In this document: in pieces, positions 47,001 to 56,997 of the stretch | Layout of the letters: each line of letters opens with the position of its first letter | How positions within the stretch are numbered: the stretch's first letter is position 1 | Assembly (NCBI GenBank): GCA_006538405.1 | Contig: BJKQ01000007.1 | Span: 372,001-436,000 of the forward strand | Direction: 5' to 3' | Length of the DNA stretch: 64,000 bases | DNA from: Hansfordia pulvinata | Taxonomy: Eukaryota > Ascomycota > Sordariomycetes > Xylariales | Translations under genes and position numbers: made by a program | The notes under the pieces: model-generated | Seen by the model: the letters and a program-made list of their open reading frames with translations, nothing else | The model's database searches: none | What the model was told of the DNA's origin: nothing

Positions 47001-48402
47001 CGTTGCATCAATTGCAATCGATGAGTTTCCCAAATGCCCAGATGGGCTTAATAAGCCGCCGAACTGGGGTGAAGGACCCGAGGCTGGACTTTACCCAGTC
47101 ATAAACGATGTTGCTTTTGGGCCACCTGATCCTGCCCAGAAGCCACCACATCCAACATGAATGTTGTGCTGTACCTTGAAAACAGCCATAAGGTGTACCT
47201 AAGGTACCTAAGTCAGATACGGTGTAGATACCCGTACCTGGCCCGAGAGGCAAGTGCCTTACAGGGCTGTCGTCATGACATAACAGCTGGAGCGCATCTT
47301 GTGCAGTCGCACCCGCACTCAGCATCGCCAGCTGGAGCGTCGCAAACGTGACTGCCGGCCACGGGCACTAACAGGATGCTGGATGCACCATGGACGTATC
47401 CATTGAACCTGATCGAGCAGCACCCATTGATGTACAAGTAGCTACATGTACCTGTAAGTAAGCCCTTGGTAAATGAGAGACGCTTACAGCGTCACGTTCA
47501 GAGGCGGGCCAGGTAACTACTTCAAGATACCAGGGTGTGGCTTTTCCAATTGGAAACTGGCAGCTGGAGGCGCAGCCCTCTCATCCATTGTCACGTCGGC
47601 GGTTGCCTTGCTGCTGGCGCCAGCTGAGCCATCTTGCGCCAGGTTTCGCACCCGCCAACACTGGCCCCCGGGCGTGTCCCACTCAGTGGAGGTCTTAGGT
47701 TCTCCTGGTCTGGTCTGGTAGTTCTACGATCCACCTACCATCCACATGGCCTCACCCAACCCATGCTGCCCTTTCCCAGGTGTCGTGCCCTATCTGGCTC
47801 TGGCTGCCTATACGGCCCTGGATCCAGTCATCTCGTTCCCGCTCGACCTCGCACTCCTCGCCCGTCGCCCGCGCCCACTCTCGGCCGCCTCTTGCTCGTA
47901 AACCGGCCCACCACCGGCTCTCCCCCACCTGCTTGGGCGACTTCGTCGCCGTCCCACGCTCCCCATCCCGCCCGCCTCTGTCCTGCGCTGCCTCGCTGGC
48001 TCGTGCCCTCGTTTCCTCCCCCCACCCACCCTCCCCCCTGGTCGTCCCCGACTACTCGGTGCACGCCCTCCTTCTCATCCCATCCCCTGCCCTCCTCTTG
48101 GCCCTCGGCCCCCAATATGGATCTCCATACGCCTACCTGGGCTCATTCTTGACTGCTGAGGCTGATTTTGCTAGGCAACACCATGTCGCTATCTGTCATC
48201 GTCACGGCCTGCCTGGTCATTGGGGCTTCCGGGCGCCCAGCCCGCCCAGCTTGACCGCAGCACCGCGGTCAAGGTCCGTATGCCCAGGTCCCGCCCCGTC
48301 ACGCCTGTCTGGCTGGCTGCCGTCTTCCCGACGCCTATCGCTCCTCGTCCCAGCTCGCTTGTCCGCCATGCGGCTCATGTCCGGATCCGAGAGCCTGAGC
48401 AA

Positions 48403-48410
48403 TATTTAAA
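48403..48410 (+). promoter_or_regulatory. TATA-like box of the GRSGYN-repeat gene
   Basis: TATTTAAA lies about 245 nt before the ATG at 48651, followed by a purine-poor C/T/A-rich leader typical of strongly expressed fungal genes. Confidence 0.5.
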
Positions 48411-48650
48411 CCTGGATGCCTTCCCAGATTCCAAGCGTTCTCTTCTCGCCACCATCACAATCACCTCCAACTACAGCAACGTCTCCAGAATCATCTGTTC
48501 TCTCATCCTTCCACCCGCTTCCTTCGACTGATACTCGGTTTTTCGGGTGATATCAACCCTCAACTGCCACCTGACTTTTCTTCTCAAGAGAGATATCTTC
48601 TTTGCACCTACCAAAAACCTCTTTCTCAACGTCTCGTTGCTTCAGAAAAC

Positions 48651-48935
48651 ATGGTTGCCTCCACCGATATGGGCTCTGCTGCCACTTTCAACTACGGCCG
48701 GAGTGGGTACAACAAAGACGGCTCCAACGACGGTGAAGAGGAAAGCACCAGCAACAGCCGGCAGCTTGTCAACATGGCTGGCCGCTCGGGATACAACAAG
48801 ACGGGAGACGACGACGAGGACGGTTTCCGTCCCAGTACCGCCAACTTTGGCCGTTCAGGCTACAACAAATCAGGCGATGATGAGGAAGATAGCTGCCGAG
48901 GCAACATCAATTTCGGCCGCAGCGGCTACAACTAG
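48651..48935 (+). CDS. 94-aa protein with four GRSGYN repeats
   Basis: An intact frame from the ATG at 48651 (context AAAACATGGTT). The hexapeptide GRSGYN occurs four times, at residues 16-21, 44-49, 67-72 and 89-94, the last forming the exact C-terminus. The first three continue as GRSGYNK(D/T/S)G and are separated by strongly acidic Asp/Glu/Ser/Asn linkers (for example KTGDDDEDGF and KSGDDEEDS); the third and fourth are preceded by NF. There is no signal peptide, no KR/Kex2 site between repeats, no membrane helix and a single cysteine. The composition (Gly, Asp, Asn, Ser, Tyr) is that of an intrinsically disordered, hydrophilin-like protein. Strong TATA and leader features suggest high or induced expression. 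I do not recognise a named family. It stands alone in a gene-poor stretch. Confidence 0.75.
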   Translation: MVASTDMGSAATFNYGRSGYNKDGSNDGEEESTSNSRQLVNMAGRSGYNKTGDDDEDGFRPSTANFGRSGYNKSGDDEEDSCRGNINFGRSGYN

Positions 48936-49985
48936 ACTCACCAAGTTGCCTCGCCATAGCGCAGAGACGATGGGCAAGTGAGGTCACTTTGTGGGAAAGG
49001 GACGGTCGGCTGTGGACAACTCGGCTCACAGCTTGCCGCTCCCGTCACCCTAACCCCTGCCTATATCTGTCGGCATGCACATGAACCCAGTCACCGGGTC
49101 CAATGGCCCCAATGAACGCGCCAGCAGATATCGGGAAATGACCTCTCCTTCATTTCTCCCCAGCCAGCATCCTGTACCACCATCTGCATTGCACTACCAA
49201 CGCACTGCGAACCCGTCCCGAACACGCCCATTCGCCCATTACAGGCAGCCTCTCGGCCTTGTGTTGCACCCCGGGCTTTGATCACATGGCGCGCCAGCCA
49301 TGCATCACCATCGTCGCCACGTCGCTCTCCTGCGATCGTCCCGAGCAACCATCGGTCCGAGACCTTCTGCCGACCCCCCCCTTCCCTGTTTCCTTCGCAT
49401 CCACATCGGCTATAGAGCAAGGAGCAATCCAGGCTTCCGTGGTTGCATCATTTCCTTTGTTGCTTGCTTATAGATAGAAAGGTTTTCAAGGGTGCCCTGG
49501 CACTCATTCACGACGGGGCACAGAACGCCATGCCTCACGGCATGCCACGAAGAAGGGACCTTGGTTTTTCTTTCCTTTCCTGATCACGAGCTATCTGATT
49601 TCACGTTTCCCCCTCCCCGCAAAGTCTGTTTAAGAACCAGCAAGCAAGCGTCTTTTTTCCTCTCTATTCCGTCTTGTCTTTCCCTTGCCTGTCGAATTTT
49701 GCTTGATCTGCCCCGTCCTATGTACTAGCCAGTTTTGAAGATTTGTTTCTTATCTTTTCCACAAGTCTGACTTTCTCAAAGCGGTGGAGTAACGGAGGAA
49801 ATTGAGTTTATCATCGCGTTGGTAACAGGTTTTCAAGTTTGGGCTTTCGTATCCTCAGTCGGCATGTCTCAGGCAACCGGTCGCTTTCATCCTGGCGTAT
49901 TCAGCAGGCAGTAGATAGCTCCGGTAGCTCATCTCCCAATTCATTCCATATCGATGACAAAATCGTTTCAGTCTCGTGCCATATG
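48936..49985. other. intergenic, no gene seen
   Basis: Convergent 3' regions of the GRSGYN gene (+) and MSS1 (-), with T-rich 3'-UTR-like stretches around 49590-49780. Confidence 0.6.
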
Positions 49986-51925
49986 TCACTTGCCAACACA
50001 AAACCTGTGAAATAAAACCACTGTTGTCAGCATTACCGCTCGAGCGGCCGCGGTCGCAAGGTTCAAAGGGGCAAGGGAACCCACTTCTCAAAGATGACAC
50101 CGAGTATCTCCTCGGTGTCGCCGGCCTCCCCCTCCCGGTGATGCGGCCAAGGCAGTTGGCGGCGTATCGCAAGTACTCGGCCGCCACGGTGATGTCAGCC
50201 GCGGCGTCCTGGCCGCTCGCGCTCGCGACGTAGTCCTCTAGGTGCCTGCGACACTCGCCCAGGAGCTGCCGCTGACGCTCTGTGACGCCGAGCAGGTCCT
50301 GCAGCGCAACGGGCAGAGACGTCATGGCTGAGAAGGACGCCACCAGAGTGTCGGCCACGGCGCCGATTCCCCCGGCGTCGTCCGAGCCGCCAGCGCCGCC
50401 GCCCCGGCTGCTCTGTGCCTCCTTGCAGGATATCAGGATCGGTCGGGTTTCCTCGAGACCTGCCACATGGCCGAGGACCCGGGTCTGGAAGTCGGCCAGC
50501 AGCCGGTCGAGCTCGGGGCGGGGCACAGCGTCGCGCTTGTTCACGACGACGAGGCGCTCCTTGGCCTGCCCCGCGAGCTGCAAGGTCTCGAGGTCGTGGC
50601 GGATGGAGAAGCCCCCGTGCTCGTTCGGCTCGACGGACAGCAGGGCGGCTACGACGTCCGAGTCGAGCGCCTTGGCCCTGGCGCGGCGGATGCCCTCCTC
50701 CTCTATCGCCCCGATCTGGGGCTCGCCGCCGGACGCCGCGTCTGCAGCGCTTCGGAAGCCAGCCGTGTCGGCAAACGTGCACAGGTAGCCCCGGATGTCC
50801 AGGTGGGCCTCGATAATGTCCCGCGTCGTCCCGGACTCGCCTGACACGATGGAGGCCTCCCGTCCCACGAGCTGGTTCATCAGGGAGCTCTTGCCGACGT
50901 TGGGCGGGCCCAGCAGGGCTATCTTGATGCCGCTGCGAAGCAGCTCACTGCGCCCGCCCGCGTCCTCGTGGATGTCGATGCGCCGGAGAATCTGCTGTAC
51001 CTGTCCGGTGACGCTGCTCATCAGGGAGACTGGCGACTCGTCAAAGTGCTGGTCCTCGGAGAAATCGATCAGCGCCTCCATCTCCGCCCGGGCCCCCAAG
51101 AGCTGGGCGCGCCAGTCCTCGTAGGTGCGGCCCAGGGTACCAGAGTTTCCGCGCACGGCGGCGCGACGCTGCTGCTCCGTCTCCGCGGCCAGCGTCTCGC
51201 TCAGGGCTTCAACCTGGGCCAGGTCCAACCGGTCGTTACCAAACGCCCTCCGGGTGAACTCGCCGGGCTCGGCATAGCGGATCAGGCCCGGGTCAGCGCC
51301 ACGAGAGGCCGGGATCGCCGAGAGGACCGCCTTGACAGTCGCACTGCCCCCGTGGACGTGCAGCTCCAGGACTTCCTCGCCGGTGACTGTATTCGGAGCA
51401 GGGAAATACAGCACCAGTGCGGAAGAATCGAGAACGTCGTCAGCTGACTCGGACCCGGGACGCACCAGGGTCCGGAGGGTCGCGAAGCGAGGCCTGGGGG
51501 CGGGCTTCATTGGACAGAGGGCATTGTAGATCTTGTCGGCGACGCCGTTAGCGAGAGGAAGCGGCGGGAGCGGCAGGAACGCGCAGAGTTCTTACACGCA
51601 TGCAGGAGGGCCCGGAAATCCGGATCACGGCGATACCAGCGCGCCCGTGAGCAGTTGACAGGGCGTAGATGGTGTCAGCATGGTGGCTGACGGGCGGGTG
51701 GTCGTGACCGGGCAGCGCTTCGTCCAATGCGCGAGCGCTGGACGCGAAGTATCGTGCTGACGATGCGGGAAGACCGTTATGGAGAGGGGGATGCGGCGGC
51801 CTCCCAGCGGCCCTCAGCGACACGGGGCGTTGACACAAAGAGCCTGTCGCAAGGTATCGTGATGGACGGGGCAGCGCGCTCTTGCGCAGAACGCGATGCA
51901 TGGGCCGGAGCTTGTTAGTGGGCAC
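49986..51925 (-). CDS. MSS1: mitochondrial tRNA modification GTPase MSS1 (MnmE/TrmE family; frame broken once)
   Basis: With its Mto1 partner, MnmE-type GTPase modifies the wobble uridine of mitochondrial tRNAs. Exons on the minus strand: 51925-51596, 51531-50085 and 50004-49986. The basic Ser/Arg-rich N-terminus is a plausible mitochondrial presequence. The TrmE N domain has DTIYALSTAHGRAGIAVIRI, TGEEVLELHVHGG and RYAEPGEFTRRAF. The G domain has GPPNVGKSSL (about 318), SGTTRD, DTAGFR and a NKRD-type G4. The frame is lost at CCCCC 50128-50132 (G5 in the gene). One extra base gives ITGRG-EAGDTEEILGVIFEK, and the last intron then joins to FCVGK, matching the invariant C-terminal FCIGK that carries the catalytic cysteine. 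The corrected protein is 598 aa. The start could also be the Met nine codons in (51901). Confidence 0.9.
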
Positions 51926-52575
51926 ACCGGCAGTCCGGATTACAGATGCATCCAGAAGTTGCAGCGCGCACAGCGACGGTCGGCGACCGTGAGGAGCGCG
52001 TCAATAGGCGGCGAGAATGCCTTGGCCGCACGGGCAGAGGAAGAAGAAAGAAATTTAACAAGGCTCGGCTTCTATATACAACTTATCGATGACTGCCAGT
52101 AGGTGGTGAGCACAGCAAGAACGCGATGAAAGCTCCCAGCGAGGGTCGCATCGCACGACATTGAACCAATCAAAGGGCGAGGGCATATGGGGTAATGTCA
52201 GCGATATGAGTGGCTCCCCCGAGCCGCATAACCCCGTTGTGTGAATGTGGACGCTGGCGGGGGGCCCGCTAAAAAGTTGGTTGACCGCCCTGGCAAAATC
52301 GACTGACTGGGAAGAGAGGTACGACGGCTGCAGGCGATCAGCGACCCGCGGCCTGCCTCGTGAAATTTTCTGAGCCCGCTAGAAACCATCAACCCCCCCA
52401 ACGCAACAACCGACAATCGCATCGAGGCGGGCCCGCATCCTCCACCCCAGATAGCAGCAGCCCGTGGGCTTTTCTTCTTGAAAATCTGGTCCTTCTCTTT
52501 TCGAGACTCTCACGAACACAACAGTGCGACCCCAATTGCCCAGATACAGCTCCAGAGGGCTCCAAATTCGCCGCC
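51926..52575. promoter_or_regulatory. shared divergent promoter MSS1/MAK16
   Basis: The 650 nt between the MSS1 start (-) and the MAK16 start (+) contain no gene. The side next to MAK16 is C/T/A-rich leader sequence. Sharing one intergenic region makes coordinated expression of mitochondrial translation and ribosome-assembly genes possible; this is inference from position. Confidence 0.5.
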
Positions 52576-53711
52576 ATGGCGTCCGACGAGATTGTGTGGC
52601 AGATCATCAACCAGCAGTTCTGCTCGTTCAAGCTGAAGTGAGTTCTCGGCCGTATCTCCTGCGCCTGCTCACCCGCCGCTGCATGGCTCGCTGACTCGCC
52701 CAAAGAACCACCAAAGAGAAGAATTTCTGCCGAAACGAATACAATGTCACCGGCTTGTGCAACAGGCAATCATGCCCGCTGGCCAACTCCAGATACGCCA
52801 CCGTGCGTTCGTCCGCTAATGGCACACTCTACCTCTACATGAAGACGATAGTGAGCACGGCCCGGTCTCTACAGGCATCGAGAGCCTCTGTCGGCCCCTC
52901 ATCTAACCCCCTCACCCCCACAGGAACGTGCGCATATGCCCTCCAAGCTATGGGAACGCATAAAGCTGTCGCAAAACTACTCGACCGCGCTCAAACAGCT
53001 CGACGACCGACTCCTTTACTGGCCCAAGTTCCTGACACACAAGTGCAAGCAAAGGCTCACACGGTTAACGCAAGTGGCGATTCGCATGCGCAAGATCGCC
53101 AAGGAGGAGGCGCGGCTGGGAGAGACGGTGGTCCCCAAGATGGCGCCCAAGATCCGCCGCCGCGAAGAGGGCCGAGAGCGCAAGGCAGAGGCAGCCGCTA
53201 AGCTGGAACGCACCATTGAGCGCGAGCTCGTCCAGCGCCTGCGCGAGGGCGCCTACGGCGATCAACCCCTCAACGTCAGCGAGTCCATATGGAAGAAGGT
53301 GCTCAACGCTATGGAGCGCGAGGGCGAGGGTACCCGCGACGAGGACATGGACAAGGGCATCGGCGAGGACGAGCTGGAAGACGAGGAGGAGAATGGGTTC
53401 GAGCAGGAGAACGAAGACGAGGAGGAGGACGACGGCGCGGTCGAATACGTCAGCGACTTTGACGAGAGCGAAGACGACCTAGGTGACCTCGAGGACTGGC
53501 TGGGCAGCGAGGCGTCCTCGGCTGAAGAGGACTCGGAGAGCGAGGGCAGCGAGGACGACGGCGCTGCCAAGAAGAAGGCGGCATCGGCTGCCGGCGACAA
53601 GCGGAAGCGCGGCAAGGTCACGAGGATGAAGCCGAAGAAGACCCCAAGCGTGGCCGCGAGATTGAGCGCGAGGAGGAGTTTGAGCCGTCTCGCGAGGAGC
53701 TGGCGTTCTAG
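52576..53711 (+). CDS. MAK16: ribosome biogenesis protein MAK16 (frame broken once)
   Basis: This nucleolar factor is needed for 60S subunit assembly. Exons are 52576-52637, 52706-52850 and 52924-53711, with in-phase GT-AG introns. The start [20 protein letters not shown] and the following [20 protein letters not shown] (four-cysteine Mak16/L28e-type N-terminal domain) are almost invariant in the family, as are [12 protein letters not shown] and [13 protein letters not shown] long acidic Glu/Asp segment and a basic [14 protein letters not shown] stretch follow. At CCCC 53642-53645 one base appears missing: as read, the frame drifts to a stop at 53760, whereas one extra C gives [20 protein letters not shown] followed by LAF, the standard Mak16 C-terminus, stopping at 53711 (331 aa). 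Confidence 0.95.
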
Positions 53712-55005
53712 GGCTGGACGGAAGGTCGACAGCTGGTACGAACGCCAAGGGAGGGGCTGACCCGGAGAGGAAGCGAGTCTAGTCCAATGTCTGTAAGTCA
53801 AGGATCAAGTGGCTTTGCAATGCCGTGCGATAGAAACTCAGCGATACCAATATGCAAAAGTTTTCTTCAACATCAATTGACGTGACAACCCACACGAAAT
53901 CTGCGTTGAAACGATGGATGTCATCTCTCTGCATCTTCAATCCGACCCACGATGTGTTACGTGGCTTGTGAATGACCACGAGGGTCAGCCCTCAAGAAGG
54001 CCGTGTTGTATGAATGGAGAACCTGCCTGAGCTCCCTCCCGCTTGAATGCTTAAGTTAACTTCAATTGGGTGAGGCACAGATAGGGCTTCAGACCAGGGG
54101 CGACCAATCCATGCTATTTGTGTAAGGCATGAAGTATCGAGGTTTCTGAAATAGGTTGCGTAGTAGTGCCGCGTCGATGCGGCGTCTTGCCACGACAGGC
54201 AATAAAATGCATTTCCCACAGGTACGGGTATTGATTTGCAGACGTCCAACACCATTTCGAGTGCCTACGTCCAAGTACCTTAGATACTGGTATCCATGGA
54301 TGGACGTGATGGTTAGGAACATGATGCTTATAGAGAGCCCCGCTTTATAGGCTGGACCGAGAGTGGAATGCTGTGCCGCCATCGCCCTTGCCGGGTGAGT
54401 ACTACAAGTACTTCTGTACCTGACTGGAAGGGACTGGCTGGGGACTGGAACGGACCCCCGTGGTAGCAGCTCTAGCGCCGAACAGCGGGCTGTGCTTTAG
54501 CTAGCACGCCCCTCCGCTCCTCGTCACTCTCGTCTCCTGAGGTACTCGTAATCCCTGAACTGTCAAACCGCTCACGTCCCTCGCCTCGCACCTCTCGCCT
54601 CGCCTCTCACATCAACCAACGCAGCAGGCCCCTCCAGCCCAACCTCACACACCATCAGCACCTGCCTGCTCAACGTCACTACGAGTACCGCACTGCCCTC
54701 CACATTCCCGGAGCAGCCCGCAGCTACAGCAACCCTCTTCGCCCTCACCCACCGCCCTCGAGGCGCGCAAAGACGGCACCAGCTTCTTCGCCGCTAGTAC
54801 CCCGCCGAGTCCAAACTCCAGAGCCAGCACCTGAGCAGCATCATAGCCACGCCTCCTCCCGCACCCGGCATACGACAACACTTGGGATAGCCGGCGACGT
54901 GACACGGCTGAGCGTATCGGGGCGCACGCGCGACTGCTCAACTCCATCCCCGTCCACCAGAATTCGCTCTGCTGCACGGGGCCCGCCCGTATCTCAACGT
55001 CCACC
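53712..55005. other. intergenic and MSO1 promoter
   Basis: MAK16 3' region, then MSO1 upstream sequence with TACTCGTA at 54543 and TACGAGTA at 54680, and a C-rich leader from about 54560. Minus-strand frames here have no domains. Confidence 0.6.
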
Positions 55006-55725
55006 ATGTCTGGCTGGTACAGCAACATCGTCGGTGCCACCACGTCCAAGATCAGCAATCTGCAGCGCACCTTGCTCAACAGCGAAGCCGACGGCGATAC
55101 AGAGGACGACACCCACGTCTGCCGCGTTCTGCGCTCCTACTACACCGAAAAAGGCCGACCCTTTCCCCAATGGCTTCCTCCGGACCCGAAGGCCCCTCCG
55201 CCTGTCGCCCCCGTCTACGCGCAGCCTGCATCACAGGTCGGCTCCCGCTACGGCGGCCTCTCGCAGCAAAACACAGGCCCGGGTGCTGGCCCCGGTCCGG
55301 GCTCCGGTCTCAGCTCTCTCTGGGATAGCGGCCCGGCCCAGCCACAGCAGCAGGCGCCGCAGAGTCTGCGCCACGGCCGCGCCCCCAACCCGGCGCAGCA
55401 GATGCTCAGGCCTGGTGTAGGCCCGTATCGCAACTCTGACCCCATGGCGGGCACTGCCGGTGGAGGCGGGGACGGCTACGGGCGCCCGCTTCCTAGCCAG
55501 CGGACCGGCAGCTATCAGAGCACTGGGCCCACTGGCGGCTCTCCGAGTCCATATGGACCCCCTCCCGCAGCTGCAGGCGGCTCGGCTCAAGATCGCTTGA
55601 AGCAGCGACTGTATGGCGGATCGCGGACTGCCAGCCCGGCTTCCAGCGGCGGGCCTTTCAACCCTCCTGGGGCTCAGGGTGGTCCGATCAACCGAAGACC
55701 TGCGCCGGGCGGGCCCCGCAGATGA
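55006..55725 (+). CDS. MSO1: Mso1-like Sec1-binding protein, 239 aa
   Basis: Mso1 binds the Sec1 protein and supports SNARE assembly at exocytic sites. The N-terminal region MSGWYSNIVGATTSKISNLQ, with LLNSEADGDTEDDTHVCRVL and YYTEKGRPFPQWLPPD (residues about 1-63), matches the Mso1 Sec1-binding domain of filamentous fungi. The rest is a disordered Pro/Gly/Gln/Ser-rich tail with PGAGPGPGSG and QPQQQAPQ runs and a late short conserved-looking segment SAQDRLKQRLYGGS. It ends with basic RRPAPGGPRR. The frame is intact and intronless; the ATG at 55006 is the only start that keeps the domain whole. Confidence 0.9.
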   Translation: MSGWYSNIVGATTSKISNLQRTLLNSEADGDTEDDTHVCRVLRSYYTEKGRPFPQWLPPDPKAPPPVAPVYAQPASQVGSRYGGLSQQNTGPGAGPGPGSGLSSLWDSGPAQPQQQAPQSLRHGRAPNPAQQMLRPGVGPYRNSDPMAGTAGGGGDGYGRPLPSQRTGSYQSTGPTGGSPSPYGPPPAAAGGSAQDRLKQRLYGGSRTASPASSGGPFNPPGAQGGPINRRPAPGGPRR

Positions 55726-56997
55726 TGCGGAGGTGTGCAACATTCTTTATACAGCAAGCTTTGAATTCTGTCGTCACAAGGCCGGACCTTTGAACATCGT
55801 CCCACCTGATATTACTGATGTGGCTTCGAGCACAGTCGGGAAAGCGAGGCGTTCAAGGCGTTGGACTAGGTGTGGTTGTGAGCGACTGCGGTGGTCATGA
55901 TCCAGAGGCGAGCCGTCTACCTAATGCAGCTCGCCCTGCCACCAGACTTCTTCGTGCCGCCACTCGTCAAGCTACCAATCTTGAGGACTTTTGAATATGG
56001 TTCAAAACACTCATCCACCCCAACCACAGACAAAAGTGTCTGTTCGCATGGCTGAGGATGCGTTTACAGTCATGTCTGTCTTAATTGCCTGATTTATCTT
56101 GACGGCGAACCAGCTTTTTGGAATTGCGACGCGGCGTGGGGACTGCCTTTGTGTGGCTCGATTCAAGTCTACAGCGCCGCGCCTTTCTCAAAGGCAGAAA
56201 GAAGACGGGATTACAGCAAGCAATCGGCAGAAGGGTATTTACAAGATCGGTGGGCACTACCTACAAGGACACACGGGCAAGGTCCCCATGCGAGACGACC
56301 GGGCTCGACGAGGCGGTCATGTGAGACTTCACGGTATTTATCGCATAGCGATGTAGACAATCGACCTTAAATGATGTTCCTACGTCAAGGAAGTAGCTGG
56401 TGCGTACATTAATAACAGCACCTGACGCGAATGTTGAAGTGAAGCCGGATTTCGCGGTCAGTTTGACGCGCCCGCAAACCAATCTAGGTACGGTTGTAAG
56501 AGCAGAGACCGCAACCGTTTTGCTCTTTTTTGTCTGCGGGCGACGGAATGGTAACGGGAGCTAGTCGTGCTTGCGCGGCATGAGGACGGCGCGGCCCCAC
56601 AGGCTGGGGGGTGAAGTGGACGCCACCGTTAGGCATCCGTTGGAGGGGCAGATCGGGACGTCATGCACGCCCGCTCGGCACGTCTAAGTGATTACGACAT
56701 GCGGGTGGGCAGTGCAACCAACGGCCTCCTGCCTGGCTCCAAACGGACGGGTGCAGCTTGTATGTAATGGAGGGGCGATTCCGTGGCCCGACTGACACCA
56801 TCACATGTCCACCACCTGAGCACTCTTCTGGGTGCAGACCTGCCTCAACATCCTTCTTTCTTAACCCACACAAGCATCTCATCCATCGCAGTCAAACCTA
56901 GCCATCTTATCGCCCGACTTATCCAGCATCGATAGATTCCTCCGAGTAGATCCTCGCATGCGCCCAACCCCCACTTCGCACACGTCTTCCCTTGTCA
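55726..56997. other. intergenic, no gene seen
   Basis: MSO1 3' region and GYP7 upstream region. A short frame opens at the ATG at 56958, out of phase with and just ahead of the GYP7 start, and could act as an upstream ORF. Confidence 0.55.

Larger units (their letters stand above)
40478..48650. other. 8.2 kb gene-poor region
   Basis: No domain-bearing or well-spliced gene is visible. The longest frame (40944-41708, +) starts in the GGGCA minisatellite and shows no family features. A 39-codon frame at 44975-45094 encodes one possible membrane helix. TACTCGTA/TACGAGTA 8-mers lie at 42779, 45971, 46462 and 46480, and GGTACCTAAG-type palindromic motifs cluster at 47190-47240. The last 250 nt form the TATA-containing promoter and long C/A/T-rich leader of the gene at 48651. 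Confidence 0.55.

Noticed and set aside
48183..48254. 23-residue frame beginning MSLSVIVTACLVIGASG
   Set aside because: It looks like a signal peptide but stops at once; no downstream exon with cysteine or domain content could be joined.
48651..48935. Calling the GRSGYN protein a ribosomally made cyclic-peptide precursor
   Set aside because: No signal peptide, no Kex2 sites and no DUF3328, tyrosinase or P450 partner genes within the window.
9783..53645. Programmed frameshifting or pseudogenisation as the cause of the frame breaks
   Set aside because: All are single-base losses, at or near short C/G runs, in unrelated genes, including essential MAK16; a common technical cause is simpler.
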